Below are positions 16,051 through 22,781 of a stretch of DNA of 25,549 nucleotides, piece by piece (within the stretch, counting starts at the first letter, position 1; every line of letters begins with the position of its first letter). Made by a program: the position numbers and the translations under genes. Under the pieces are notes generated by a model that saw only the letters and a program-made list of their open reading frames with translations, was not told the DNA's origin and searched no databases. The stretch covers positions 1 through 25,549 of the forward strand of contig JAGWAK010000004.1 of NCBI GenBank assembly GCA_021296435.1, read 5' to 3'. Source of the DNA: Acidimicrobiia bacterium. Its GTDB lineage: Bacteria; Actinomycetota; Acidimicrobiia; Acidimicrobiales; CATQHL01.

Positions 16051-17991
16051 ATGAACCTATTCCTCGATGCGGGCCGGCGCGTGGTGGGACTCGCGCTGGT
16101 CGTGCTTGTTGTCGTCCCCGTCTTCGTGGTGCTCGATCCGGCCGCGCCTCCGGGCGCGCTGGACGACCTCATGCGGCGGTCGGGGTTCGAGCACTGGACG
16201 TACAGTTGGGGCGTCACGGCCGGCGTCTGGACCCTCCTCGCGGTCGGCGTCGCCGTTCTGGCAGGGATCTTCGGGGGAGGGAGGCTGTCCGGCGTTCTCA
16301 CCCGGATCGGCCGGGCGATCGAGCGGCCGCCGGCGTGGATGGCCGCCGCGTTCATCGGGCTTCTGGGCGCCGGGCTCACGGCGGCGGTCGCGCTGGCGGT
16401 GTACGAGGGGCGCACGCTCGTCAACGACGCGAGCGTGCAACTCCTGCAGGCCCGCTACTTCACCGCCGGGGTACTGGCCGGGCCTCCGCTCTCGATGCCC
16501 GAGTTCTGGTCGATGCAGTTCATGGTGCAGACGCCCGCGGGGTGGGTGTCCCAGTATCCGCCGGCCCACGCCCTGTGGCTTGCGGCCGGCTTCCGGCTGG
16601 GGGGTCCGTGGATCGCGATGGCGGGAGCAATGGGGATGCTCGGCGTTTTCTCCGTCCTGTCGTTCGAGCGCCTGTTGCCCGACCGGGTCGCGGTCGCCCG
16701 GCTCGGCGCCCTGCTCGCCGTCACCAGCCCCATGCTGCTGGCCCTGGCCGGGGCCTACATGAACCACGCGACCGTGGCGGCCTTCGCCGCGCTCGCCCTC
16801 TGGCTGTCGCTCCGGGCCGAGACGGGCCGGGCCGTGTGGGCGCTATCGGCGGGCGCCGCGATGGGCTTCATGGTCACGACGCGCCCCGTCTCCGGCCTGC
16901 TCATCGGCGCCGCCGTGACAGCCGGCGTGTGGCTGACCGCGCCGCGCCGGGAACCGGGCCTGCACCGGCCGTGGCTCCTGCGCCGTTTCGCCTGGTGGGT
17001 TCTGGGCGGCCTCCCGTTCGCGGTCGGTTTCGGATGGTTCAACGCCCGCTTCTTCGGCAGCCCGCTCACCCTCGGCTATACCGCGGCCACGGGCCCGAGC
17101 CACGGCCTCGGCTTCCACATCGACCCCTGGGGCCGCATGTACGGCTTCACGCAGGCGCTGGGCTACACGTCGACCGAACTGCTTTCGGTCGGGCGCGAAC
17201 TCTTCGGCGCCGCGCTGCCCGTCGCCGCGCTCATCGGACTCTACCTGCTCTTCGCGCGCCGCTTGCAGCGCGGCGAGCGCATCCTCGCCGCGTGGGCCTT
17301 CCTGCCGATCCTGGCGAGCGCCCTCTACTGGCATCACGACCTCGTGTTCGGGCCGCGCATGCTCGGCGAGGCCGTGCCCGCGTGGTGCGCGCTTCTCGTC
17401 CTCGCGGCGGTCGGTCTCTCTCGCGCGCGCCGCCGGCCGTGGCTGTCGGACGGGATCGCCGTCCTCGTCCTCGTCTCGCTCGGTTACGGCCTGGCCGTGG
17501 GGGGCGCCGAGCGCGTCGTGCGCCTGGGAAGCCGCGCCCCGCTCGTCCCGGAGATCGCGGAGCCCGGCCCGTCGCTCGTGTTCGTGCACGAGTCGTGGCA
17601 GGACCGGATCGGCGCCCGGCTCGCCGCGCGGCCCATGCGGCTCGACAGCGTTCGCGCGCTCATCAATCAATATTCGCCGTGCCGCCTCGAGGGTGCCCTG
17701 GTCGGAGCGCAGCGACCGGAAGAGGTGGTCGATCGGTGCCGGCGCGAGGCGGCGGCCGACCGGCTCGGCGCGATGGGTCTCACCAGCTACCTGTGGCGCG
17801 GGGATTTGCCCGGGCTCGGCGGCTCGGGCGTACTCTGGACCCGGGATCTCGGGCCGGAAGCGAACGCGCGCCTCATCGAGGCATACCCCGGGCGAACGCC
17901 CATCTTCGTCATCCCGGACAGTGCGAGCGCCGGCCACGTCCTACCCTACGAGACCGGCGTCAACGCCCTCTGGAGCGGCGTCCCCCCATAG
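16051..17991 (+). CDS. Polytopic GT-C (family 39-like) glycosyltransferase-like membrane protein
   Basis: A 646-residue protein with about 12 hydrophobic helices spread over residues 10-500 and a soluble tail of about 130 residues (510-646). The first large loop has YEGRTLVNDASVQLLQARYFTAG, then QTPAGWVSQYPPAHALWLAAGF. This recalls the acidic-residue loop and 'YPP' region of dolichol/undecaprenyl-phosphate-sugar dependent GT-C enzymes (PMT/ArnT type). Later parts (GFMVTTRPVSGLLIG, WFNARFFGSPLTLGYT) have the look of uncharacterised members of this superfamily. Such enzymes move sugars from a lipid carrier to lipid A, proteins or glycans outside the membrane; donor and acceptor here are unknown. 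ATG 16051 starts just before the first helix; an in-frame extension back to 15868 is arginine-rich and non-membrane, so it is rejected. The ribosome site is weak. Confidence 0.72.
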   Translation: MNLFLDAGRRVVGLALVVLVVVPVFVVLDPAAPPGALDDLMRRSGFEHWTYSWGVTAGVWTLLAVGVAVLAGIFGGGRLSGVLTRIGRAIERPPAWMAAAFIGLLGAGLTAAVALAVYEGRTLVNDASVQLLQARYFTAGVLAGPPLSMPEFWSMQFMVQTPAGWVSQYPPAHALWLAAGFRLGGPWIAMAGAMGMLGVFSVLSFERLLPDRVAVARLGALLAVTSPMLLALAGAYMNHATVAAFAALALWLSLRAETGRAVWALSAGAAMGFMVTTRPVSGLLIGAAVTAGVWLTAPRREPGLHRPWLLRRFAWWVLGGLPFAVGFGWFNARFFGSPLTLGYTAATGPSHGLGFHIDPWGRMYGFTQALGYTSTELLSVGRELFGAALPVAALIGLYLLFARRLQRGERILAAWAFLPILASALYWHHDLVFGPRMLGEAVPAWCALLVLAAVGLSRARRRPWLSDGIAVLVLVSLGYGLAVGGAERVVRLGSRAPLVPEIAEPGPSLVFVHESWQDRIGARLAARPMRLDSVRALINQYSPCRLEGALVGAQRPEEVVDRCRREAAADRLGAMGLTSYLWRGDLPGLGGSGVLWTRDLGPEANARLIEAYPGRTPIFVIPDSASAGHVLPYETGVNALWSGVPP

Positions 17992-18017
17992 CGTTCCGGA
18001 TCCAGCGTTCCGGATCC
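17990..18017. repeat. Direct repeat of a 14-mer at the 3' end of the membrane protein gene
   Basis: AGCGTTCCGGATCC occurs twice back to back (17990-18003 and 18004-18017). The first copy overlaps the TAG stop. The repeat lies in the 41-bp gap convergent with the vapC-like gene. No terminator hairpin with a T-run is seen. Confidence 0.9.
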
Positions 18018-18032
18018 GGCCGAAGGCCTTGC

Positions 18033-18449
18033 TCAGGGCTGTGATGCCGGCGCCGCCGGAACGACGAGTTCCAGTTCCGTGTAGCGGGCGATCGTGCGGA
18101 AATCACGATCCCGGGCCAGCAGGGGCCGCTGCGCGTGCAGTGCCGCGGCGGCGACCATGCAGTCGACGATGGACCGAATCGTACGTCCTCCGAGGCGACA
18201 GGCGCGGTAGATCAACGCCGCACTTTGGCACTGGTCCAGGGAGTCGGGCGTCAGGATCTCGAAGCGGTTCAGGAGCCTCAACAGGTCCAGCGCTTCGGAT
18301 TCCGAGCGGCAACCGGCAAGCAGTTCCGCGACGGCGAGTGCGGGCGTGGCGATGGCGCCGCCGGTTCGTACCGCATCCTCCAAACACAGATCGTAGGGGC
18401 TCTCCGTGCGGCGCAGGTATTCGATCCACGCGGAGGTATCGACGATCAC
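18033..18449 (-). CDS. vapC: PIN-domain toxin (VapC family)
   Basis: A 138-residue PIN-domain ribonuclease, the toxin of a type II toxin-antitoxin pair. VapC toxins cleave tRNA or rRNA and block translation. The acidic active-site set is present: Asp4 (IVDTSAWIEYL), Glu42 (ALAVAELLAG), Asp96 (IVDCMVAAAAL) and Asp114 (LLARDRDF). The start is GTG 18449, overlapping the antitoxin stop as GTGA, the usual tight coupling that keeps antitoxin made first. Upstream in-frame residues belong to another frame's coding and carry no better start. Four Cys residues are present but have no family-wide role. Target RNA cannot be predicted. Convergent with the glycosyltransferase-like gene. Confidence 0.92.
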   Translation of the reverse strand: MIVDTSAWIEYLRRTESPYDLCLEDAVRTGGAIATPALAVAELLAGCRSESEALDLLRLLNRFEILTPDSLDQCQSAALIYRACRLGGRTIRSIVDCMVAAAALHAQRPLLARDRDFRTIARYTELELVVPAAPASQP

Positions 18450-18862
18450 CGGATGTCGGCGGGGCTGTCCGCGCGCATCTCGTCCAGGTCCCCCTCCCAG
18501 CCCGCGCCGCGCATGGCGAGCGCCTCCTCCTTCGTCATCGGGACCACAGCCTGGCGGCCCACCGCCTCCCTGACGGCCGCCGACCAATCGGCGAGTCCGT
18601 ACCGCTTCTTCACCGCCTCCAGGTCGCGCTCGGGCAAACTCAACTCGAGATCGACGAACCGGAGGAGTCCGGACTCGGCGACCTCGTACTGCGGACCCGT
18701 CTCGCGGACGGCAGCGGCGCCTCCGCCCCGCAACTCGCGCTCGCGCGCGCCCCGCAGCGCTCGCCGGACCCACGCGGACACTGTGAGGCGGTTGCGTCGC
18801 GCGGCGTCGCGGATCTCATCGAGTTCCGCCTCCGGCATGACCACTTGCAATCTCGTACTCAT
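18446..18862 (-). CDS. vapB: VapB-type antitoxin with two apparent ribbon-helix-helix units
   Basis: A 138-residue antitoxin that should bind the PIN toxin and repress its own promoter. Residues 3-38 (TRLQVVMPEAELDEIRDAARRNRLTVSAWVRRALRG) look like a CopG-type ribbon-helix-helix. Residues about 69-102 (FVDLELSLPERDLEAVKKRYGLADWSAAVREAVGR) look like a second, VapB-type one. Residues 104-138 (VVPMTKEEALAMRGAGWEGDLDEMR) form the tail that in VapB proteins occupies the toxin groove. Most VapB proteins are 70-90 residues with one DNA-binding unit, so this one is long. The central linker (ERELRGGGAAAVRETGPQ) is glycine/alanine-rich. The ATG at 18862 sits in a palindrome only a few bases from the likely transcription start. 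It could alternatively be a degenerate second unit that only dimerises. Confidence 0.88.
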   Translation of the reverse strand: MSTRLQVVMPEAELDEIRDAARRNRLTVSAWVRRALRGARERELRGGGAAAVRETGPQYEVAESGLLRFVDLELSLPERDLEAVKKRYGLADWSAAVREAVGRQAVVPMTKEEALAMRGAGWEGDLDEMRADSPADIR

Positions 18863-18870
18863 AATATGAG
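18858..18870. promoter_or_regulatory. Candidate operator palindrome over the vapB start codon
   Basis: CTCATAATATGAG has perfect 6-bp arms around a central A and includes the antitoxin start codon. A further GAGTA-like half-site (TGAGTA on the minus strand) lies about 16 bp upstream. AT-rich palindromes in this position are what ribbon-helix-helix antitoxins usually bind. Binding is inferred, not shown. Confidence 0.55.
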
Positions 18871-18873
18871 CAG

Positions 18874-18901
18874 GATATACTCAACATGCGTCGCGCTGCA
18901 A
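18874..18901 (-). promoter_or_regulatory. Candidate vapBC promoter
   Basis: On the minus strand TTGCAG (18901-18896) and TATATC (18879-18874) are separated by 16 bp. Transcription would begin near 18866, leaving a leader of only a few bases before the vapB ATG. This stretch is conspicuously AT-rich compared with everything around it. Confidence 0.45.
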
Positions 18902-18952
18902 GAAACGACCGGGCTCGAAGAATCGTCGCGCTCGGCCACGTGGAGCCCGGGG

Positions 18953-19957
18953 TCAGTCTTCGGAGAAGGCGGCGTCGAAGGCGGTCGCGGAAGGCGGGAA
19001 GGTCATCGCCCGGAGGCGCTCGCAGGCCTCCCGGGCGCCGTGTTCGCGGTCCATGCCGCTGTCTTCCCACTCGATCGAGAGGGGCTCCGCATAGCCCACG
19101 CGATCCAGCGCCCTCAGGATCTCCTCGAAGTCCACGCGCCCGCGTCCGATGGAACGGAAGTCCCAACCGCGGTTCGCGTGCCCGAAGTCCAGGTGGCCTC
19201 CGAACACGCCGGAGCGGGTCGGCGTGTCCGACCACCACACATCCTTCATGTGGGCGTGGTGGATGCGGTCGCCGAATTCGAGGATGAAGGCGACGTAGTC
19301 GACGCCCTGGTAGGCGAGGTGGCTGGGGTCGTAGTTGAAGCCGAAGGCTGGGCGCCCCCCCACAGCCTCCACGGCGCGCGCCGCGCTGGCGGCGTCGAAG
19401 GCGATCTCGGTGGGGTGGACTTCGAGGGCGAACTTCACGCCCGCCGCGTCGAACGCGTCCAGGATCGGGTTCCAGCGCTCCGCGAAGTCGGCGAATCCGG
19501 CCTCGATGAAGCCGGGCGGGTGCGGGGGGAAGGCGTAGGCGGCGGCCCAGATCGAGCTGCCGGTGAAGCCGTTCACGACCGGGACGCCGAGCGCGGCCGC
19601 CGCGGCAGCCGTCCGGCTCATTTCCGCCGCGGCCCGCCGCCGCACGCCCTCGGGGTCGCCGTCGCCCCACACGCGCTCCGGCAGGATCAGTTGGTGGCGG
19701 GCATCGATCGGATCGCATACGGCCTGGCCGACAAGATGGTTGGCGATCGCATGCACCTCGAGGCCGTGGGCCGTCAGCAGATCGCGCTGCCCGGCGGCGT
19801 AGCCGTCTTCCTCGGTCGCCCGCACAACGTCGAAGTGGTCTCCCCAGCAGGCGAGCTCAAGCCCGTCGTAACCCCATGCGGCCGCCTTGGCCGCGAGCGT
19901 CGCCAGCGGCATGTCCGCCCACTGGCCGGTGAACAGCGTGATCGGTCGCGTACTCAT
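18953..19957 (-). CDS. Xylose-isomerase-like TIM-barrel sugar isomerase/epimerase
   Basis: A 334-residue member of the AP-endonuclease-2/xylose-isomerase-like superfamily, cytoplasmic and metal-dependent. The ligand set typical of the fold is visible: Glu179 (FALEVHPTE), Asp210/His213 (FGFNYDPSHLAYQG), His236 (HHAHMKD) and Glu296 (LSIEWED). The N-terminus is ITLFTGQWADMPL...AAAWGYDGLEL. Family members isomerise or epimerise keto sugars, inosose or related cyclitols; the substrate here is unknown. The start overlaps the stop of the dehydrogenase gene (ATGA), with GGGAG upstream, so it is the third gene of an MFS-dehydrogenase-isomerase operon. An oxidise/isomerise pathway for a carbohydrate or cyclitol is the natural reading. 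The gene ends 90 bp from the vapBC start. Confidence 0.9.
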   Translation of the reverse strand: MSTRPITLFTGQWADMPLATLAAKAAAWGYDGLELACWGDHFDVVRATEEDGYAAGQRDLLTAHGLEVHAIANHLVGQAVCDPIDARHQLILPERVWGDGDPEGVRRRAAAEMSRTAAAAAALGVPVVNGFTGSSIWAAAYAFPPHPPGFIEAGFADFAERWNPILDAFDAAGVKFALEVHPTEIAFDAASAARAVEAVGGRPAFGFNYDPSHLAYQGVDYVAFILEFGDRIHHAHMKDVWWSDTPTRSGVFGGHLDFGHANRGWDFRSIGRGRVDFEEILRALDRVGYAEPLSIEWEDSGMDREHGAREACERLRAMTFPPSATAFDAAFSED

Positions 19958-21153
19958 GGCGCAGGCTCCCAAAGCTCTGCGGGCGGTTCCCCCGGCGGTG
20001 CGTAGCGCGCGTCCACCCACGCGCCGCGCCGCCCGCTCTCCACCGCCCGCTCGAGGAAGTGAACCCCGCGCGCCCCGTCCCACACGTTCGGGAAGTCGAG
20101 GTCCGCCGCGTCCGGCGTCCGCCCTTCGTCGAGCGCTCCGATGGTCGAGATCACACTCCCGTACAGGTTCGCGAAGCCTTCGACGAACCCCTCCGGGTGG
20201 CCCGGCGGCACCCGCGAAGCGCCCTGGGCTGCGGGTGAGATCCAGCCGTGCCCTCGGCGCCGCGCCCGGGTCTGCCCGTCCGGCGTCCGGTGCCACAGCG
20301 TCTCCGCGTCGTCGTGCCGCCAGGCGATTGAGCCCTCGCTCCCGAACACGCGGATCGCGAGCCCGTTCTCCTCGCCCGTAGCCACCTGCGATACCGTGAG
20401 CGTGCCCCGCACCCCGCCGTTCCACCGCATGAGCAGGCTCGCGTCGTCCTCGAGCCGCCGCCCGGGCACGAACGTCGTCAGCTCGCCGCACAGCGCCTCG
20501 ACTTCCAGCCCGGTCACATAGCGGGCCAGGTGATGCGCGTGCGTTCCGATATCCCCCAGCGCGCCCGCCACCCCGGCCTGCGCCGGGTCCGTGCGCCACA
20601 CCGCCTGCGGGTGCCCGGTCTCCTCGAGCGGCGTCGCCAGCCACCCCTGGAAGTACTCGAGTTGGATGCGGCGGATCTCCCCCAGCGTCCCCCCGCGCAC
20701 CAGGTGGCGCGCGTCCTTGATCATCGGATATCCGCCGTAGTTGTGCGTGAGGGCGAACACGCGGTCGCCGCCGGCCACGAGCCGGCACAGCGCCTCCGCG
20801 TCCCCGAGTTCCGTCGTCAACGGCTTGTCGCACACCACGTGGAAGCCCGCCTGGAGGAAGGTCCGCGCCACATCGAAGTGGAGATGGTTCGGCGTGACGA
20901 TGATGACGAAGTCCAGCCGGCCGTCTCCCGCGCGTGCCGCCTCGGACTCCGCCATCTCCGCGTAACTCCCGAAGACCCGGTCCGAGTCCAGTCCGATCTC
21001 GGCCCCCTTGGCGGCCGACCGCTCGGCGTCCGACGAGAAGGCGCCGGCCGCGATGCGCGCGAGACCGTCGAGTTCCGCGGCCATCCGGTGCACGTCCCCG
21101 ATGAAGGCCCCGGGGCCACCCCCGACCATCCCGTAGTGGAGGCGACGAGTCAT
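19954..21153 (-). CDS. Gfo/Idh/MocA family NAD(P)-dependent oxidoreductase
   Basis: A 399-residue dehydrogenase-type enzyme. Residues 5-20 (LHYGMVGGGPGAFIGD) form the dinucleotide-binding turn. The family 'EKP' motif appears as CDKPL with Lys110, and GDIGTHAHHLARYVTG (Asp201, His205) supplies the catalytic acid/His region. The C-terminal alpha/beta domain includes GSEGSIAW and a substrate-loop stretch. Members oxidise hydroxyls on sugars, cyclitols or glycosides; with the neighbouring TIM-barrel isomerase and MFS transporter a sugar or inositol-like substrate is likely. The start ATG 21153 is 7 bp after the MFS stop. The ORF is open for 66 further codons upstream, but those overlap the MFS gene in another frame and are Ser/Arg-rich, so they are excluded. 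The end overlaps the isomerase start. Confidence 0.92.
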   Translation of the reverse strand: MTRRLHYGMVGGGPGAFIGDVHRMAAELDGLARIAAGAFSSDAERSAAKGAEIGLDSDRVFGSYAEMAESEAARAGDGRLDFVIIVTPNHLHFDVARTFLQAGFHVVCDKPLTTELGDAEALCRLVAGGDRVFALTHNYGGYPMIKDARHLVRGGTLGEIRRIQLEYFQGWLATPLEETGHPQAVWRTDPAQAGVAGALGDIGTHAHHLARYVTGLEVEALCGELTTFVPGRRLEDDASLLMRWNGGVRGTLTVSQVATGEENGLAIRVFGSEGSIAWRHDDAETLWHRTPDGQTRARRRGHGWISPAAQGASRVPPGHPEGFVEGFANLYGSVISTIGALDEGRTPDAADLDFPNVWDGARGVHFLERAVESGRRGAWVDARYAPPGEPPAELWEPAP

Positions 21154-21160
21154 CCGTGCG

Positions 21161-22639
21161 TCATCCGTCGTCCGGCTCCGTCCCGATCCGGACGGCCCGG
21201 TAGCCGCCGGCCCGCCGGTCGCGCATGCGGATGAGTCCGAAGATGAGGATGAGGACGGCCGTAAACGGAACGAGACGCCGGAACGAGACCCGTCCTCCAT
21301 AGTTGTCCGCCGGCCCGAGGATCGCGCTCGCCCGCTCCACGAGCGCCTCATCGCCCCCGGAGTCGATGATCGCCCGCAGCGCGTTCGCCGTCACCGACTC
21401 CGGCAGCGCGCCATCCGGTCCCACCCCCGCGAGCGCCTCCCCCACCGCTTCACCCGCCGCCGCCAGATCCGGGGCGGTGCTCCCGTCGGCCCCGGCGAAG
21501 GCTGCCGCCGCATCGGCGAAGAGCGCCTGCGTCTCGACCGCCGGGAGCCGCTCGTGCCCCACCTCGTCGGCGATCCTTCCCATCCACGGCGTCGTCCACA
21601 GCCCGACGACCGCCATCCCCGTCGCCCCCATCAGCCCGAGCCCCAGCGCGCCGGCCCGCGGGATCCGCTCCGACACGAAGCCGAGCATCGTCGGCCAGAA
21701 GTAGCACACGCCGACCGCGAACACGGTGGCCGAGGCGAAAGCCATTACCGTCGTCTCCGCGTAGCTGAGCCAGAGCAGTCCCAGGACGGAGACTGCCGCG
21801 CTTCCGGACAGCACCCCCGTCGGCGAGAGCCGCTCCACCGCAAACCCCGCCTTGTAGCGCAGGATTGCCATCAGGCCATTGATCCACGCGAGCACGAGGA
21901 TCCCCGGGATGCCGCCAGCCTCCAGCACCGCCGGCACCCAGCGGTTGGGCCCCAGCTCCGTCGACGCCGTGATCGCCATGCAGAACAGCATCACGATCAT
22001 CAAGGGCGTCATGAACGTTGCCTTGAACATCTCCCACATGCTTACCCCGGCGCGCACACCCTCCGTCGGCGGGAACTCCTCCCGCCACATCAGGTGACCG
22101 TAGATGAGCGTGGGGATGAGGATGAGGCCGATCTTCAGTTGCCACGCGGTGAGCCCCACCGAGTCGAGCCCGAAGGCGAGCACCGAACCGATCACGATCC
22201 CGCCCGGGAACCAGACGTGGAACTGGTTCAGCTTGACCGTCTTCCGGTCCGGATAAAGTGCCGCCACGAGCGGGTTGCAGGCGGCCTCGACGAGCCCGTT
22301 CCCGAGCGCCAGCGTGAGCGCCCCGGCGAAAGCCTGCCAGAAGCCGCCGGCCGTGATGAGGACGAGCGCCCCCAGTAGGTGGCACGCGAAGGCGAGCCGG
22401 AGCAGGAACCGCATCCCCAGCAGGTCGCAGAAGGGCGCGAAGAGGACCTGCGACACCGCGAAGCCCCAGATCGCCGCGCCGCCAATGAGGCCGACCTCGT
22501 AGTTCGTGAGCGTGAATTCGCTCTTGAGCGTGAGCATGACCGCGCCGACCACCGCGAACGTGACGGAGGTCGCGATGAGCGACACGCAACTGGCCAGGAA
22601 GAGCCGCCTCGGACGGACGGCCGACGAGGTCGCATTCAC
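21161..22639 (-). CDS. MFS transporter with a large loop insertion before the last helix
   Basis: A 492-residue major facilitator with about 12 helices; its general layout recalls sugar-type MFS carriers of the FucP kind, but I cannot fix the subfamily. Hydrophobic segments run from residue 13 (LFLASCVSLIATSVTFAVV) to 470 (AVLILIFGLI). Between about 358 and 453, before the last helix, lies an Ala/Asp/Glu-rich insertion of about 95 residues (LPAVETQALFADAAAAFAGADG...). By topology it should be extracytoplasmic. The start is GTG 22639 with GAGGAG 6 nt upstream. It is the first gene of the operon with the dehydrogenase and isomerase, so uptake of their substrate is the likely job. It diverges from the S9 peptidase over 142 bp. 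Confidence 0.9.
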   Translation of the reverse strand: MNATSSAVRPRRLFLASCVSLIATSVTFAVVGAVMLTLKSEFTLTNYEVGLIGGAAIWGFAVSQVLFAPFCDLLGMRFLLRLAFACHLLGALVLITAGGFWQAFAGALTLALGNGLVEAACNPLVAALYPDRKTVKLNQFHVWFPGGIVIGSVLAFGLDSVGLTAWQLKIGLILIPTLIYGHLMWREEFPPTEGVRAGVSMWEMFKATFMTPLMIVMLFCMAITASTELGPNRWVPAVLEAGGIPGILVLAWINGLMAILRYKAGFAVERLSPTGVLSGSAAVSVLGLLWLSYAETTVMAFASATVFAVGVCYFWPTMLGFVSERIPRAGALGLGLMGATGMAVVGLWTTPWMGRIADEVGHERLPAVETQALFADAAAAFAGADGSTAPDLAAAGEAVGEALAGVGPDGALPESVTANALRAIIDSGGDEALVERASAILGPADNYGGRVSFRRLVPFTAVLILIFGLIRMRDRRAGGYRAVRIGTEPDDG

Positions 22640-22781
22640 GGAAAACTCCTCGGATCGGGTCGGCGGGCACGCTAGCGCCGCTTCGTTCGACTCCGCAACG
22701 GCGCGGCGACCCTCGCGACCCTACCGGCCGGCGAACGCTTCGGTCTATTCTTTCCGGAGTCCAGAAACCCAGGAGGATCCC

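Noticed and set aside
17693..20005. A 770-codon plus-strand frame across vapBC and the isomerase gene
   Set aside because: It spans several clear genes on the other strand and has composition typical of a shadow frame.
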